A DNA stretch of 59,110 bases from an uncultured Muribaculaceae bacterium (GTDB taxonomy: Bacteria > Bacteroidota > Bacteroidia > Bacteroidales > Muribaculaceae): positions 1 through 59,110 of the forward strand of contig CANQWS010000020.1 in assembly GCA_947627615.1 (NCBI GenBank). Direction: 5' to 3'. A model generated the notes under the pieces. It did not search any database, was not told the origin of the DNA, and worked only from the letters and a program-made list of their open reading frames with translations. A program made the translations under genes and the position numbers. Every line of letters starts with the position of its first letter. Within the stretch, counting starts at the first letter, position 1. Below, in pieces: positions 44,168 to 52,548 of this stretch.

Positions 44168-44171
44168 TTGA
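42615..44171 (+). CDS. IS1634-family DDE transposase, intact
   Basis: 518 residues. The DDE triad can be placed: Asp186 in GVLFYDVTTLYFEAD, Asp265 in DFIVVADSGLMNGDN, and Glu417 in NLWHVERAFRISKSKIEIRP, with the Y-x2-R-x3-E-like spacing of IS4-type enzymes. The opening FIKKKKNRTGTVSIVIAEK and NPQIILGLLVSLGGYPLAYCIHEGN-type residues fit IS1634 members. It is uninterrupted and probably active. The TGA stop lies 2-4 bp past the inferred inverted repeat, so it comes from, or abuts, host DNA. Confidence 0.92.
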   Translation: MFIKKKKNRTGTVSIVIAEKISGRYSELTTIGIARDESEIEDIVAKGKEWIDREQQRRHPRLDLFGDERGRCEQELMNADQLLNSITNITIDGADLILDRVFDNVGFNRIEDDVFRKLVKARLSYPASKSATTEYLKNHFDDDVSLSKIYRYLDKLSDSQHRIVQDISVEHTRKILGGHIGVLFYDVTTLYFEADYEDELRKTGFSKEGRHKNPQIILGLLVSLGGYPLAYCIHEGNKYEGHTMLPVVTEFVRKYNLEDFIVVADSGLMNGDNIADLEANGYKYIIGAKIKTESKKIKEWILKQPRDDRRMVEYDKGDGRRLLVGYTDDRARKDAYNREKGIRRLEKAYRRCTLTKDHINKRGYNKFLTMEGDVKVSIDYDKLETDAKWDGLKGYLTNTDIPASQVYAAYHNLWHVERAFRISKSKIEIRPMFHFTRRRIEAHVCICFVALKVYKELERLLKLAGINMSVDKVLALAQTIVTIQLTLPQNKQTISRTMLMKRHQRIAPLFSDDFWGTH

Positions 44172-44187
44172 CGAAGTCAGGAATACC

Positions 44188-44219
44188 GGGAGGACGCCGT
44201 CACTTGACAGCGCCCTCCC
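44188..44219 (-). terminator. Terminator of the C1B peptidase gene
   Basis: GGGAGG, CGC and GTC (44188-44201) pair with GAC, GCG and CCTCCC (44206-44219) with two mismatches, about 30 nt past the peptidase stop. Confidence 0.6.
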
Positions 44220-44250
44220 TTAACATATCGGATAGATTTATTCCGGAGTT

Positions 44251-45456
44251 TTACTTCACGTTGAGTTTCTTAAGGATGTCCTTGGGAACGGCTTCCTTGT
44301 TGACATAGATGTCAAGTGTCTTGGCACGGAAATAGGGAACCGACACATAGAAATAACCGTCGTAGATCTGATTGGTGTCCCATGAGTTCTTCACCTTGTA
44401 GTAGGGATTGCCTTTCTGGTCAACGGCCTTGCCTACGATTACCATGCCGTGGTCGTCGGTGGTTTCCTGAGAGTCAAACATCTCCTGACGCACTTCCTGG
44501 GTTATATCCATCTCTTCTGTGGGGCCGTTGAATTTGAAACGCTCATTCTGGCGGTCTTTGTCCGAGAGTTTCACCCAGCGCGCAAGTTCAGTTCCTTCCA
44601 GACCTTCGCCTGTTTTCTCCTTAGGCATCACTGCGAATCCGTTGTTCCATTTGAAGCCGCCTTCGCTCACGTCGGCTGCCCAGTTCACGGAATAACCGTT
44701 TTCTATAGCGTTGTCAACAATGGCCTGCATCTCGTCGATGGGCACGTTGTAATACTGTCCCGAGAGCCAGTTGTCAGGTACTTCCAGAACAAAAGGTTTG
44801 TAGAACGGATGGTGGGTGAACGATGTGATGGCTATGTAGTCATCCACATTGATGGGAAGAGAGGCAGCGAATGTCTTGGGGGTGTAGGTCTTGCCCTCGT
44901 AGGTGAATGTCTCGGGCAGTTCGCCGAAATAGGCGTCGAGCACTCCGTTGAAGCCGTTGCGCCATGCGGTGGAAACCTTTTTCGACGGCTTGCGGGCCAC
45001 GGCTTTCACATAACCTTCCAGAATGTCGGCCAGTTCATAGTGCGAGTGTTTCTTTTCTCCGTAGTTCAGTCCGCGGTACACTTCCTCGGGTACTATACCG
45101 TATTCGGCCCATGCGTAAGGAACGTCGAGGCCGCTTCCGCCCTGACCGAAGTTGGCCTGTCCGTACATTCTCACGAAATGGTCGGCCTTGTCGTCATAGC
45201 AGTGACGGACAATGAACATTTCCGAAAGGTCCATCTCCTTGCCGGTCTTGCGCAGGATTTCATCCTCATAGAATGAAATGCCCGAGAAGCACCAGCATGT
45301 GCCTGACTTGTTCTGGTCTTTGACGGGTGTGGTCTTTACGAGTTTGGTATCGGTGAACTTGAATCCCATGCTGTCAGGGGCGGTGGCTTTGTCATCGGCG
45401 GCCCACATTGACGCTGTGGTCATCACCGCGAGAGCGCCGGCTAATAATTTCTTCAT
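44251..45456 (-). CDS. Secreted C1B cysteine peptidase (bleomycin hydrolase/aminopeptidase C-like)
   Basis: 401 residues with signal peptide (MKKLLAGALAVMTTASMWAA). The papain-fold residues are Gln and Cys54 in PVKDQNKSGTCWCFSG, His in TTDDHGMVIVGKAVD (about 340) and Asn in YYKVKNSWDTNQIYDGYF. EMFIVRHCYDDKADHFVRM, with SGLDVPYAWAEYGIVP, fits the C1B subfamily. Cytosolic relatives are hexameric aminopeptidases; this one is exported. It is transcribed alone from a TAAATTTG box. Confidence 0.9.
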   Translation of the reverse strand: MKKLLAGALAVMTTASMWAADDKATAPDSMGFKFTDTKLVKTTPVKDQNKSGTCWCFSGISFYEDEILRKTGKEMDLSEMFIVRHCYDDKADHFVRMYGQANFGQGGSGLDVPYAWAEYGIVPEEVYRGLNYGEKKHSHYELADILEGYVKAVARKPSKKVSTAWRNGFNGVLDAYFGELPETFTYEGKTYTPKTFAASLPINVDDYIAITSFTHHPFYKPFVLEVPDNWLSGQYYNVPIDEMQAIVDNAIENGYSVNWAADVSEGGFKWNNGFAVMPKEKTGEGLEGTELARWVKLSDKDRQNERFKFNGPTEEMDITQEVRQEMFDSQETTDDHGMVIVGKAVDQKGNPYYKVKNSWDTNQIYDGYFYVSVPYFRAKTLDIYVNKEAVPKDILKKLNVK

Positions 45457-45508
45457 GCGTTATTCGTTATTGTTACTGTATTTTTAAGTTTGATTGATTT
45501 ATCTTTCG

Positions 45509-45516
45509 CAAATTTA
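45509..45516 (-). promoter_or_regulatory. -7 promoter box of the C1B peptidase gene
   Basis: TAAATTTG on the minus strand, about 53 nt before the ATG at 45456. Confidence 0.6.
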
Positions 45517-45670
45517 CGCTTTTTTCTTCAGATTTGCATAATTATCGGGGAATTACTATTTTTACGGAGATTATAAATCCCGCTCTGGATAATGATTCCT
45601 CTTGCTGACCCAAATGCCGCCGGCAGCCCCTAACAGCACAATAAAGAAAACAACCCGGAAATAAAAAGAT

Positions 45671-45853
45671 ATGTTTACCTTCGCTCTGATATGGTTCGCC
45701 CTTCTCATTATTGTATTGCTCATTGTCCCCGATAAGTACTTTCCAAAACAAAAACCTCGTAAAAAGAAGCACAAGTACGAGGAAGAATATTGGACCGGTC
45801 TCCCATGGATGGGCGGGGAGAAGAAAAAGAAAAATGACTTCTGGGACGACTGA
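45671..45853 (+). CDS. Small membrane protein with basic tail, unknown
   Basis: 60 residues: one hydrophobic helix, FALIWFALLIIVLLIVPD, then a Lys-rich cytoplasmic tail with Trp/acidic patches (EEEYWTGLPWMGGEKKKKND, FWDD). The composition looks like a real small protein rather than chance. No family is recognised and no promoter could be assigned. A frame on the opposite strand overlaps it, but its sequence is less protein-like. Confidence 0.5.
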   Translation: MFTFALIWFALLIIVLLIVPDKYFPKQKPRKKKHKYEEEYWTGLPWMGGEKKKKNDFWDD

Positions 45854-45960
45854 TATTAATTCCTTTGGTGTGATATTCTCGGTATAATATGTTGGGTTAT
45901 CATAAACAATGGAACTTCTTGCTGTGTTAAGATATTAAAATCTTTTCAATTATTTATCTG

Positions 45961-47658
45961 ATGGGCTGGCTTATAGAAATATTCCGTGATAATCCGGTGA
46001 TACCGATATTCCTCACTCTCGGTCTTGGATTCTGGCTCGGAGGACTTAAGTATAAGTCTTTCTCGCTGGGACCGGTCACAGCTACCCTGATTGTTGGCGT
46101 GATAATAGGCCAGATGGGGATAGTCATTTCTCCTGCGGTAAAGTCACTTGCATTCATGTTGTTTTTGTTTGCCATTGGCTATAGCGTAGGTCCCCAGTTT
46201 TTCAGGTCGCTCAAAGGCGACGGCCTCAAGCAGATATGTTTTGCACTCATAGAGTGTGTGCTGTGTATATTCACATGTGTGGGAATATCATGGCTTATGG
46301 GTTATAACAAGGGTATCACGGTGGGCGTGTTTGCCGGGTCTCAGACGGTTTCGGCCGTGATAGGCGTAGGCGGCGATACCATAAAATCTCTTGGGTTGCC
46401 GGAAGCAGAGACAGAGCACCTTCTTGAAATCATTCCGGCATGCTATGCGGTGTGTTATGTGTTCGGAACTATAGGTTCAGCATGGATCATTGCTAATCTC
46501 GGCCCCATTCTGCTTGGGGGACTAAAAAAGGTCAAGGCTGAGACAGCAAGGATTGAGGAAGAGATGGACTCGGGCGATTTTGTGCCTGACCCGGGAATGT
46601 TTGTGGCAAATCGCCCCATCTCGTTCAGAGCATACAGGGCCGAGTCTCCTTTTTTTAACCGTTCAAGATCGGTCGAAGAAATTGAAAATCATATTTCTTC
46701 TCTTGGTTTACGGCATTTTGTGGAACGTCTTCGCATCAAGGGCGAGACCTTAGATCCTGATCCCGGACTTATAGTGAGGAAAGGTGATGTGATAGTGCTC
46801 GGAGGTAAGAGAGAAACTATTGTCGATGAGGCCGGTTGGATAGGACCGGAAGTAACAGACCATGACCTGCTGAATTTCGCCTCGGAAAATCTGCCGGTCA
46901 CAGTCTCTAAATCAGGAGCTGCAGGGCTCACTGTCGGAGAGCTGAAACAGGAATCGTTCATGCGCGGGGTGATGGTACATAAAATTTTGCGTAACGGGAA
47001 TGCTTTGCCGGTGAGAAACCGTGTGGTACTTGAGAAAGGAGATATAATAACACTCGTAGGGCTGCCGCAGGATGTTGCAGCCGCTGTGCCTGAGATCGGC
47101 TATTCCGACAGGGCCACGGGTGAGACCGACATGGTGTTCATAGGACTCGGTATTGCCATAGGTTGTCTGATAGGAGCGATTGTTATTGATATAGGTGGAA
47201 TCCCGGTTTCTCTGAGCACGAGCGGCGGAGCCATACTTTCCGGGCTTATACTTGGTTGGATCAGGTCTCGCCGTCCGACGTTCGGCCACATTCCTCGCCC
47301 TGTCATCTGGTTCATGGACAATGCCGGACTCAATCTGTTCATAGCCGTAGTGGGGTTGAGCGCGGGTCCATCGTTCATCTCCGGTCTCAGAGAAGTGGGT
47401 CTCGAACTCTTTTTCATAGGAATGTTCTGCACGGCTGTACCGCTGATAATTTCCATCTATATGGGATATAAAGTGTTTAAATTCCCTGCCGCCGTCACTC
47501 TCGGATGTGTCGCCGGTAGCCGTAACGCTGTGGCTGCGCTTGGCGCAATTCAGGATAACCTTGATAGCACGCTGCCTGTGATGGGTTACACTGTGACCTA
47601 TGCCGTGGGCAGTATCTCGCTCATTATCTCGGGTATTGTGGTGGCGTTGCTCTCATGA
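45961..47658 (+). CDS. AspT/YidE/YbjL-family transporter with two RCK_C domains
   Basis: 565 residues. Five N-terminal helices start with PVIPIFLTLGLGFWLGGLKY and include FAIGYSVGPQFF. Two TrkA-C (RCK_C) modules lie at about 215-375, with GLIVRKGDVIVLGGKRE and VLEKGDIITLVGLPQDV. Five or six more helices end in GSRNAVAALGAIQD and YAVGSISLIISGIVVALLS. This is the aspartate:alanine exchanger superfamily; the substrate is unknown. The histidine kinase gene begins 24 nt later, so both are likely one unit. Confidence 0.9.
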   Translation: MGWLIEIFRDNPVIPIFLTLGLGFWLGGLKYKSFSLGPVTATLIVGVIIGQMGIVISPAVKSLAFMLFLFAIGYSVGPQFFRSLKGDGLKQICFALIECVLCIFTCVGISWLMGYNKGITVGVFAGSQTVSAVIGVGGDTIKSLGLPEAETEHLLEIIPACYAVCYVFGTIGSAWIIANLGPILLGGLKKVKAETARIEEEMDSGDFVPDPGMFVANRPISFRAYRAESPFFNRSRSVEEIENHISSLGLRHFVERLRIKGETLDPDPGLIVRKGDVIVLGGKRETIVDEAGWIGPEVTDHDLLNFASENLPVTVSKSGAAGLTVGELKQESFMRGVMVHKILRNGNALPVRNRVVLEKGDIITLVGLPQDVAAAVPEIGYSDRATGETDMVFIGLGIAIGCLIGAIVIDIGGIPVSLSTSGGAILSGLILGWIRSRRPTFGHIPRPVIWFMDNAGLNLFIAVVGLSAGPSFISGLREVGLELFFIGMFCTAVPLIISIYMGYKVFKFPAAVTLGCVAGSRNAVAALGAIQDNLDSTLPVMGYTVTYAVGSISLIISGIVVALLS

Positions 47659-47682
47659 TAAATATGTTATAATAATAAACGG

Positions 47683-49110
47683 ATGTCAGGCAATTACTTT
47701 TCACGTCTTCATTGGAAATTGTTTTTCCCCCTTATCGGGTTGTTGTGGCTCATAATAGGCATTACGATAACTTATTTTGTCACGCATGAAAAGCAGAGGC
47801 AGAAAGAGAATCTTGAAAACCGTCTGATGAATGTGAACACCACGGTTATAGATGCCTATGACCGTAATGTTAACCTGAAGGAAACAGTTGACTTTATCAG
47901 GCTGTTTACGGACAATACCACTCTTGCTCCGCTACGGATAACCGTCTACGATAAAAATGGCCGGATGTTGGCCGATAATGCCGAAGCTACAATCCCGTTC
48001 AATAACGGTAACGGGAACATGGATTCGGACTACGACGCCATGTCGGCGCCTGATGGAAGGCCTTCGGTGAGTGAGGTTGTGCAGGACGGCCGGAAGATTA
48101 TGGTGAGCTCCATGAAAAGTGCCGACGGCAATGTGTATTCTTTTGCGGCGCTTCCTTACGCCGAAGAGGTTACTGATTTTCTGAGCATCGATCCCATGGT
48201 GTGGATTGTGGTGCTGGTTCTCGGTATGGTCATCACCGTGATTGCGTTCTTCGGGGTGAGGGCGGTTTGCCGCAATGTGTATACCCTTAGGGATTTCGCC
48301 CGGACTGCATCGTCGGACACGCTTCCTGACAATGCTGACCGATGGCGGTTTTCCAACGATGAGCTCGGCGATGTGTCAAGAGACCTGCTTGCTCTTTATC
48401 GGGACAAGATACATGCGGAACGGGAGAAAATCTATCATGAACAGCAGATAGCTATGAACGTAAGGCATGAACTCAACACCCCGGTGGGAATAATCAAGGG
48501 CTATCTTGACACGGTGCTCAACGATGACTCCATGCCTGAGACAATGAAAATGACATTTCTTCGCCGTGCGCAGCAGAACGCTGACCGCCTGGCGTCGCTT
48601 ATAAAGGATGTCAGCATGGTCATGAATCTTCAGGACGGAGGTGAGTCCATAGATGTCGAGCCGGTTGATTTCCAGCTGCTGGCCGGGCGTATAGCCGACG
48701 ATATTGTTCAGGGACACATATCGGACAACATGAAGTTTGTCTATGATATCCCGGCTGACTGCCGCGTTATGGTCCATGAATCTCTGCTTATAAATGCCTT
48801 GCTTAATCTGGTGTATAACGCCGCCAGATATTCCGGAGGCTCGAAGATAGAGCTGAAGTGGCTGCGGCGCTCCGGCGGAATGCACTGGTTCTCGTTTGCC
48901 GACAATGGCAGCGGAGTAGCTCCGGAACATCTCGAACGTCTGTTCGACCTGTTCTATCGCGTTGATAACGGACGGGCCCGTCGCTTCGGAGGCTCCGGTC
49001 TCGGACTTCCGCTTGTGCAGCGTATAATCGTCGCGATGGGTGGAACAATAGATGTGGATAATAAGGAAGGTGGCGGTCTGCGCTTTACTTTCAGCCTTCC
49101 CACAGCCTGA
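47683..49110 (+). CDS. Membrane-bound sensor histidine kinase
   Basis: 475 residues. A membrane helix at about 12-32 and another at about 172-195 bracket a periplasmic sensor (about 33-170). The H box is NVRHELNTPVGIIKGYLD with His262, followed by the N box LINALLNLVYNAARYSGGSK, G1 FSFADNGSGVAPEHL, and G2 RRFGGSGLGLPLVQRI. No response regulator gene is adjacent. The gene sits behind the AspT/YidE-type transporter, suggesting that the kinase may read the transporter's substrate or activity. The 3' end converges on nqrF across a strong terminator. Confidence 0.92.
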   Translation: MSGNYFSRLHWKLFFPLIGLLWLIIGITITYFVTHEKQRQKENLENRLMNVNTTVIDAYDRNVNLKETVDFIRLFTDNTTLAPLRITVYDKNGRMLADNAEATIPFNNGNGNMDSDYDAMSAPDGRPSVSEVVQDGRKIMVSSMKSADGNVYSFAALPYAEEVTDFLSIDPMVWIVVLVLGMVITVIAFFGVRAVCRNVYTLRDFARTASSDTLPDNADRWRFSNDELGDVSRDLLALYRDKIHAEREKIYHEQQIAMNVRHELNTPVGIIKGYLDTVLNDDSMPETMKMTFLRRAQQNADRLASLIKDVSMVMNLQDGGESIDVEPVDFQLLAGRIADDIVQGHISDNMKFVYDIPADCRVMVHESLLINALLNLVYNAARYSGGSKIELKWLRRSGGMHWFSFADNGSGVAPEHLERLFDLFYRVDNGRARRFGGSGLGLPLVQRIIVAMGGTIDVDNKEGGGLRFTFSLPTA

Positions 49111-49120
49111 GGATATGACA

Positions 49121-49145
49121 ACGGCGCCGGTCATTCCGGCGCCGT
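49121..49145. terminator. Bidirectional terminator between the histidine kinase and nqrF
   Basis: A perfect 10-bp GC-rich stem, ACGGCGCCGG with CCGGCGCCGT, and a 5-nt loop. Confidence 0.8.
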
Positions 49146-49169
49146 CAGGTGTATTGCAGGGGAGGGGGA

Positions 49170-50468
49170 TTATCCTCCGAAGTTGTCGTAGTGGATGTTT
49201 TCGGGGTCAACGCCGAGCGAATCGAGCATCTTGTTCACGGCTGCGCTCATGGGGCCGGGGCCGCACATGTAGTATTCGATATCCTCGGGGTTTTCGTGGT
49301 TCTTGAGGTAGGTGTCAAGAATCACCTGGTGGACGAATCCGGGTGTGTACTTCACGCCTTCGGCATCGGCCACGGGGTCGGGACGGTCAAGGGCCAGATG
49401 GAAATGGAAGTTGGGGAACTGCTTCTCGAGTTCAAGGAAGTCCTGAAGATAGAACACCTCGTTGAGGGCTCGGGCACCGTAGAAGAAGTGCATTTCGCGG
49501 TCGCGGGTGTTGAGCGTCTTGGTCATGTGCATGATTTGTGCGCGGAGGGGAGCCATGCCGGCGCCGCCGCCTATCCACATCATCTCTTTCTTGGAGTCGA
49601 AGATGGGGTGGAAGTCGCCGTAAGGGCCGCTCATGATCACCTTGTCGCCGGGCTTGAGGGTGAATATGTAGCTCGAGGCAATACCGGGCATCACGTCCTG
49701 GAATCCCACCTCGGGTTTCGGCTTGAACGGCGGGGTGGCTATTCGCACCGTGAGCATGAAGCGGTCGCCCTCGGCCGGATAGTTGGCCATGGAGTAGGCG
49801 CGCACGGTTGTTTCCTCGTTGCGGCATTTCAGCCCGAAGAGTCCGAATTTCTCCCACGCGGGCAGGTATTCGGCGCCGATGGAGTCTTTGTCAATGTCCT
49901 TGTCATAGTCCATGGTGTAGGGCGGTATCTTTATCTGTGCGTAGGAGCCGGGGATAAAGTCCATGTGCTCGCCTTCGGGGAGTGCCACAATGAATTCCTT
50001 GATGAATGTGGCCACGTTTTTGTTCGATATAACGGTACATTCCCATTCCTTGACGTCGAGAACCGAGGCCGGTACGGCGAGTTTCATGTCTTCCTTCACC
50101 TTCACCTGACAGGCCAGACGCCAGTTGTCCTTGATCTGCTTGCGGGTGAAGTGGACCGTTTCGGTGGGGAGTATGTTGCCGCCGCCTTCAAGCACCTGCA
50201 CCTTGCACTGTCCGCAGCTGCCTTTGCCGCCGCAGGCCGAGGGGAGGAACACGTTGTTGTCAGCCATGGTCGAGAGCAGCGCTTTGCCTGAATCGGCCTC
50301 AACGGTGGTGTCGTTGTTGATTGTTATTGTAACCTTTCCCGAATGCACCAGATAATGCTTGGCCGTGAGAAGCACGGCTACAAGCAGCAGTGTTATTATC
50401 AGGAATATGCCTACGCCGGTGACTATTGTCAGCGTGGATAGATTCAAGAGTATGGTTGTCAGTGTCAT
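49170..50468 (-). CDS. nqrF: Na+-translocating NADH:quinone reductase subunit F
   Basis: 432 residues: one N-terminal membrane helix, a 2Fe-2S ferredoxin domain with SACGGKGSCGQCKVQVLEGG, then the FAD domain (VRAYSMANYPAEG) and NADH domain (MIWIGGGAGMAPLRAQIMHM, and EYYMCGPGPMSAAVNKML). It is the electron entry subunit, passing electrons from NADH through FAD and the 2Fe-2S cluster to the rest of the complex. Last gene of the six-gene operon. Confidence 0.97.
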   Translation of the reverse strand: MTLTTILLNLSTLTIVTGVGIFLIITLLLVAVLLTAKHYLVHSGKVTITINNDTTVEADSGKALLSTMADNNVFLPSACGGKGSCGQCKVQVLEGGGNILPTETVHFTRKQIKDNWRLACQVKVKEDMKLAVPASVLDVKEWECTVISNKNVATFIKEFIVALPEGEHMDFIPGSYAQIKIPPYTMDYDKDIDKDSIGAEYLPAWEKFGLFGLKCRNEETTVRAYSMANYPAEGDRFMLTVRIATPPFKPKPEVGFQDVMPGIASSYIFTLKPGDKVIMSGPYGDFHPIFDSKKEMMWIGGGAGMAPLRAQIMHMTKTLNTRDREMHFFYGARALNEVFYLQDFLELEKQFPNFHFHLALDRPDPVADAEGVKYTPGFVHQVILDTYLKNHENPEDIEYYMCGPGPMSAAVNKMLDSLGVDPENIHYDNFGG

Positions 50469-50515
50469 CTTCTTCTTGTCTTTGTAGAGTGTTGTTTGTC
50501 ACTTCATGCGGGCCG

Positions 50516-51133
50516 TCAGAGTTTTATTCCGAGGAAACTCATGAATGCTATGCCCATCAGGGCGGTGAGTATGAAAGTGATGCCAATGCCGCGCAGGGGC
50601 TTGGGTATGTTGGAGTATGTGGCCAGACGCTCGCGTATGGCGGCTATGGCTGTGATGGCCAGAAGCCAGCCCAGACCCCATCCGCCGCCGGCGCAAACGG
50701 CCGTGAACACGCTCGAGAACTCTCTCTGCTGCATGAACAGCGAACCGCCGAGTATGGCGCAGTTCACGGCTATCAGAGGCAGGAAGATTCCCAGTGACGC
50801 ATAGAGCGACGGCGAGAATTTCTCCACGGCCATCTCCACAAGCTGTGTCATGGAGGCTATTACGGCAATGAACATTATCAGTGACAGGAAGCTGAGGTCA
50901 ACATCGGCATATTCCGGTCCGAGCCATGTCAGGGCGCCGGCCGAGAGCACGTAGGTGTTGAGCAGATAGTTGATAGGGAGGGTGACCACGAGCATGAATG
51001 TCACGGCCACTCCGAGACCCAGGGCTGTCTTGACATTTTTCGATACCGCCAGAAACGAGCACATGCCCAGAAAGTAGGCGAATATCATGTTGTCGACGAA
51101 TATCGATCGGATGAATAGATTGAGATTTTCCAT
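50516..51133 (-). CDS. nqrE: Na+-translocating NADH:quinone reductase subunit E
   Basis: 205 residues with six membrane helices, opening ENLNLFIRSIFVDNMIFAYFLGMCSFLAVSK. The Cys in LGMCSFLAVS and the later AVNCAILGG Cys form the membrane iron site shared with NqrD. The tail IGITFILTALMGIAFMSFLGIKL is typical. 47 nt upstream of nqrF. Confidence 0.96.
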   Translation of the reverse strand: MENLNLFIRSIFVDNMIFAYFLGMCSFLAVSKNVKTALGLGVAVTFMLVVTLPINYLLNTYVLSAGALTWLGPEYADVDLSFLSLIMFIAVIASMTQLVEMAVEKFSPSLYASLGIFLPLIAVNCAILGGSLFMQQREFSSVFTAVCAGGGWGLGWLLAITAIAAIRERLATYSNIPKPLRGIGITFILTALMGIAFMSFLGIKL

Positions 51134-51169
51134 CGTTTTGTCTGTTTCTTTAGTTCAACTGCGGTTGTT

Positions 51170-51796
51170 TCAATCCTCCTGTAGGTCTTTGTTGCACAGA
51201 CGGTGAACCCAGATGATGCAGGCCACAACTATGAGAGCCATCGGCGGCAGTATCATCAGGCCGTTGTTGACATATCCGTGTTCGTAGCACCACTGGGGAA
51301 CCACCTGATAGCCCAGAAGGGTTCCGCTGCCCAGAAGCTCGCGGAAGAATCCTACTATGACAAGTATGATCGTATAGCCTATGCCGTTGCCTATTCCGTC
51401 AAGAAACGACGGCCACGGTTTGTTGGCCATGGCGAAGGCCTCCAGACGGCCCATGAGGATACAGTTGGTGATGATCAGGCCTATGAACACCGACAGCTGC
51501 TTGCTGACATCGTAGGTGTAGGCCTTCAGCAGCTGGTCAACGATAACCACCAGACCGGCCACCACAACGAGCTGTACTATGATTCGGATGTTCGTAGGTA
51601 TGGTGTTGCGTATCAGCGATATGATTACGTTGGAAAAAGCCAGCACGGCTATCACGGATATGCCCATCACTATTGCCGGTTCCAGTTTGGCGGTGACGGC
51701 AAGCACCGAGCAGATGCCGAGCACCTGCACTATAACGGGGTTATTCTTCGAAAACGGGTTGAAGAATACGCTTTTGTTGTTAACTTTTTCAGCCAT
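51170..51796 (-). CDS. nqrD: Na+-translocating NADH:quinone reductase subunit D
   Basis: 208 residues with six helices. FSKNNPVIVQVLGICSVLAV carries one iron-site Cys, and LIITNCILMGRLEAFAMANK the other. It is homologous to NqrE and sits in the membrane core. Its start overlaps the 3' end of nqrC by 8 nt. Confidence 0.96.
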   Translation of the reverse strand: MAEKVNNKSVFFNPFSKNNPVIVQVLGICSVLAVTAKLEPAIVMGISVIAVLAFSNVIISLIRNTIPTNIRIIVQLVVVAGLVVIVDQLLKAYTYDVSKQLSVFIGLIITNCILMGRLEAFAMANKPWPSFLDGIGNGIGYTIILVIVGFFRELLGSGTLLGYQVVPQWCYEHGYVNNGLMILPPMALIVVACIIWVHRLCNKDLQED

Positions 51797-52505
51797 TGCT
51801 TGAGTTTTTCAGTTTTTCGAGATATGACTTATAGGGGGTCAGGCAGTTGTCGAGCATGGCGCCTACGCCCTTGCTCGTGATGGTGCCTCCGGATATTCCG
51901 TTCACATAGTCAGCGCCGTTGGCCGGTGCCACACCGCCTTTCACCACTTCTATCGGCAGGAATTTGCCGTCTTTGAACAGGTGCAGCTTCTCATTGAACT
52001 GGTCCGTGAACGCCGGTTTCTCTATTTCGGCTCCCAGACCGGGTGTCTCGCCCTGGTGTGCGAAATAGGCTCCGTAGACCGTGGAACCGTCCGAATCAAG
52101 CGCTATGTAGCCCCATATCGGGCCCCAGAGACCTGCTCCGTAGGCCGGAAGGATATATTTGCGGCTTCCGCTTTTCAGCTCGCACACGAACACCGGCAGG
52201 CTGCGCTCGTCGGGGCTGAGTTTCACCTGCTCGGCCATATTGATGGTGAAGGCATTGCCTTCGATGGTCTCTCCTTTGGTATTGACTACTGTCTGCTCCA
52301 CTATGTAGCGGTTGAATTCTGCCACCACATCGTCTGCCGAAGGTGTCTCATGGACTGCGGCGAGTATCTGGCGCATCTTGTCGGCGTCTATGTTCTCCTG
52401 CTGCTTGGGCCTGAGTGCCAGGGAGGTGGCCGCAAGAGCCGTACCCACAACGAGAACGAGCACTATGATGTAAATCGTAGTATAAACGTTGCTTTGCTTA
52501 TTCAT
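51789..52505 (-). CDS. nqrC: Na+-translocating NADH:quinone reductase subunit C
   Basis: 238 residues from MNKQSNVYTTIYIIVLVLVV, one N-terminal helix; the longer frame to 52556 runs into nqrB and is rejected. The periplasmic domain ends with NGISGGTITSKGVGAMLDNC, which carries the Thr to which FMN is covalently attached. PAYGAGLWGPIWGYIALD is also typical. Confidence 0.95.
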   Translation of the reverse strand: MNKQSNVYTTIYIIVLVLVVGTALAATSLALRPKQQENIDADKMRQILAAVHETPSADDVVAEFNRYIVEQTVVNTKGETIEGNAFTINMAEQVKLSPDERSLPVFVCELKSGSRKYILPAYGAGLWGPIWGYIALDSDGSTVYGAYFAHQGETPGLGAEIEKPAFTDQFNEKLHLFKDGKFLPIEVVKGGVAPANGADYVNGISGGTITSKGVGAMLDNCLTPYKSYLEKLKNSSNG

Positions 52506-52548
52506 GATTGTTCTTTTGTTTTCTGATTTATGTGCTGTGTTGCTCTTT

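Noticed and set aside
45542-45774. Minus-strand frame overlapping the 60-residue protein
   Set aside because: Its composition is less protein-like and it lacks a promoter; the plus-strand frame is preferred but only moderately.
49149-50291. 380-residue frame opposite nqrF
   Set aside because: NqrF is unmistakable on the other strand; this is a codon-bias shadow rich in His and Val.
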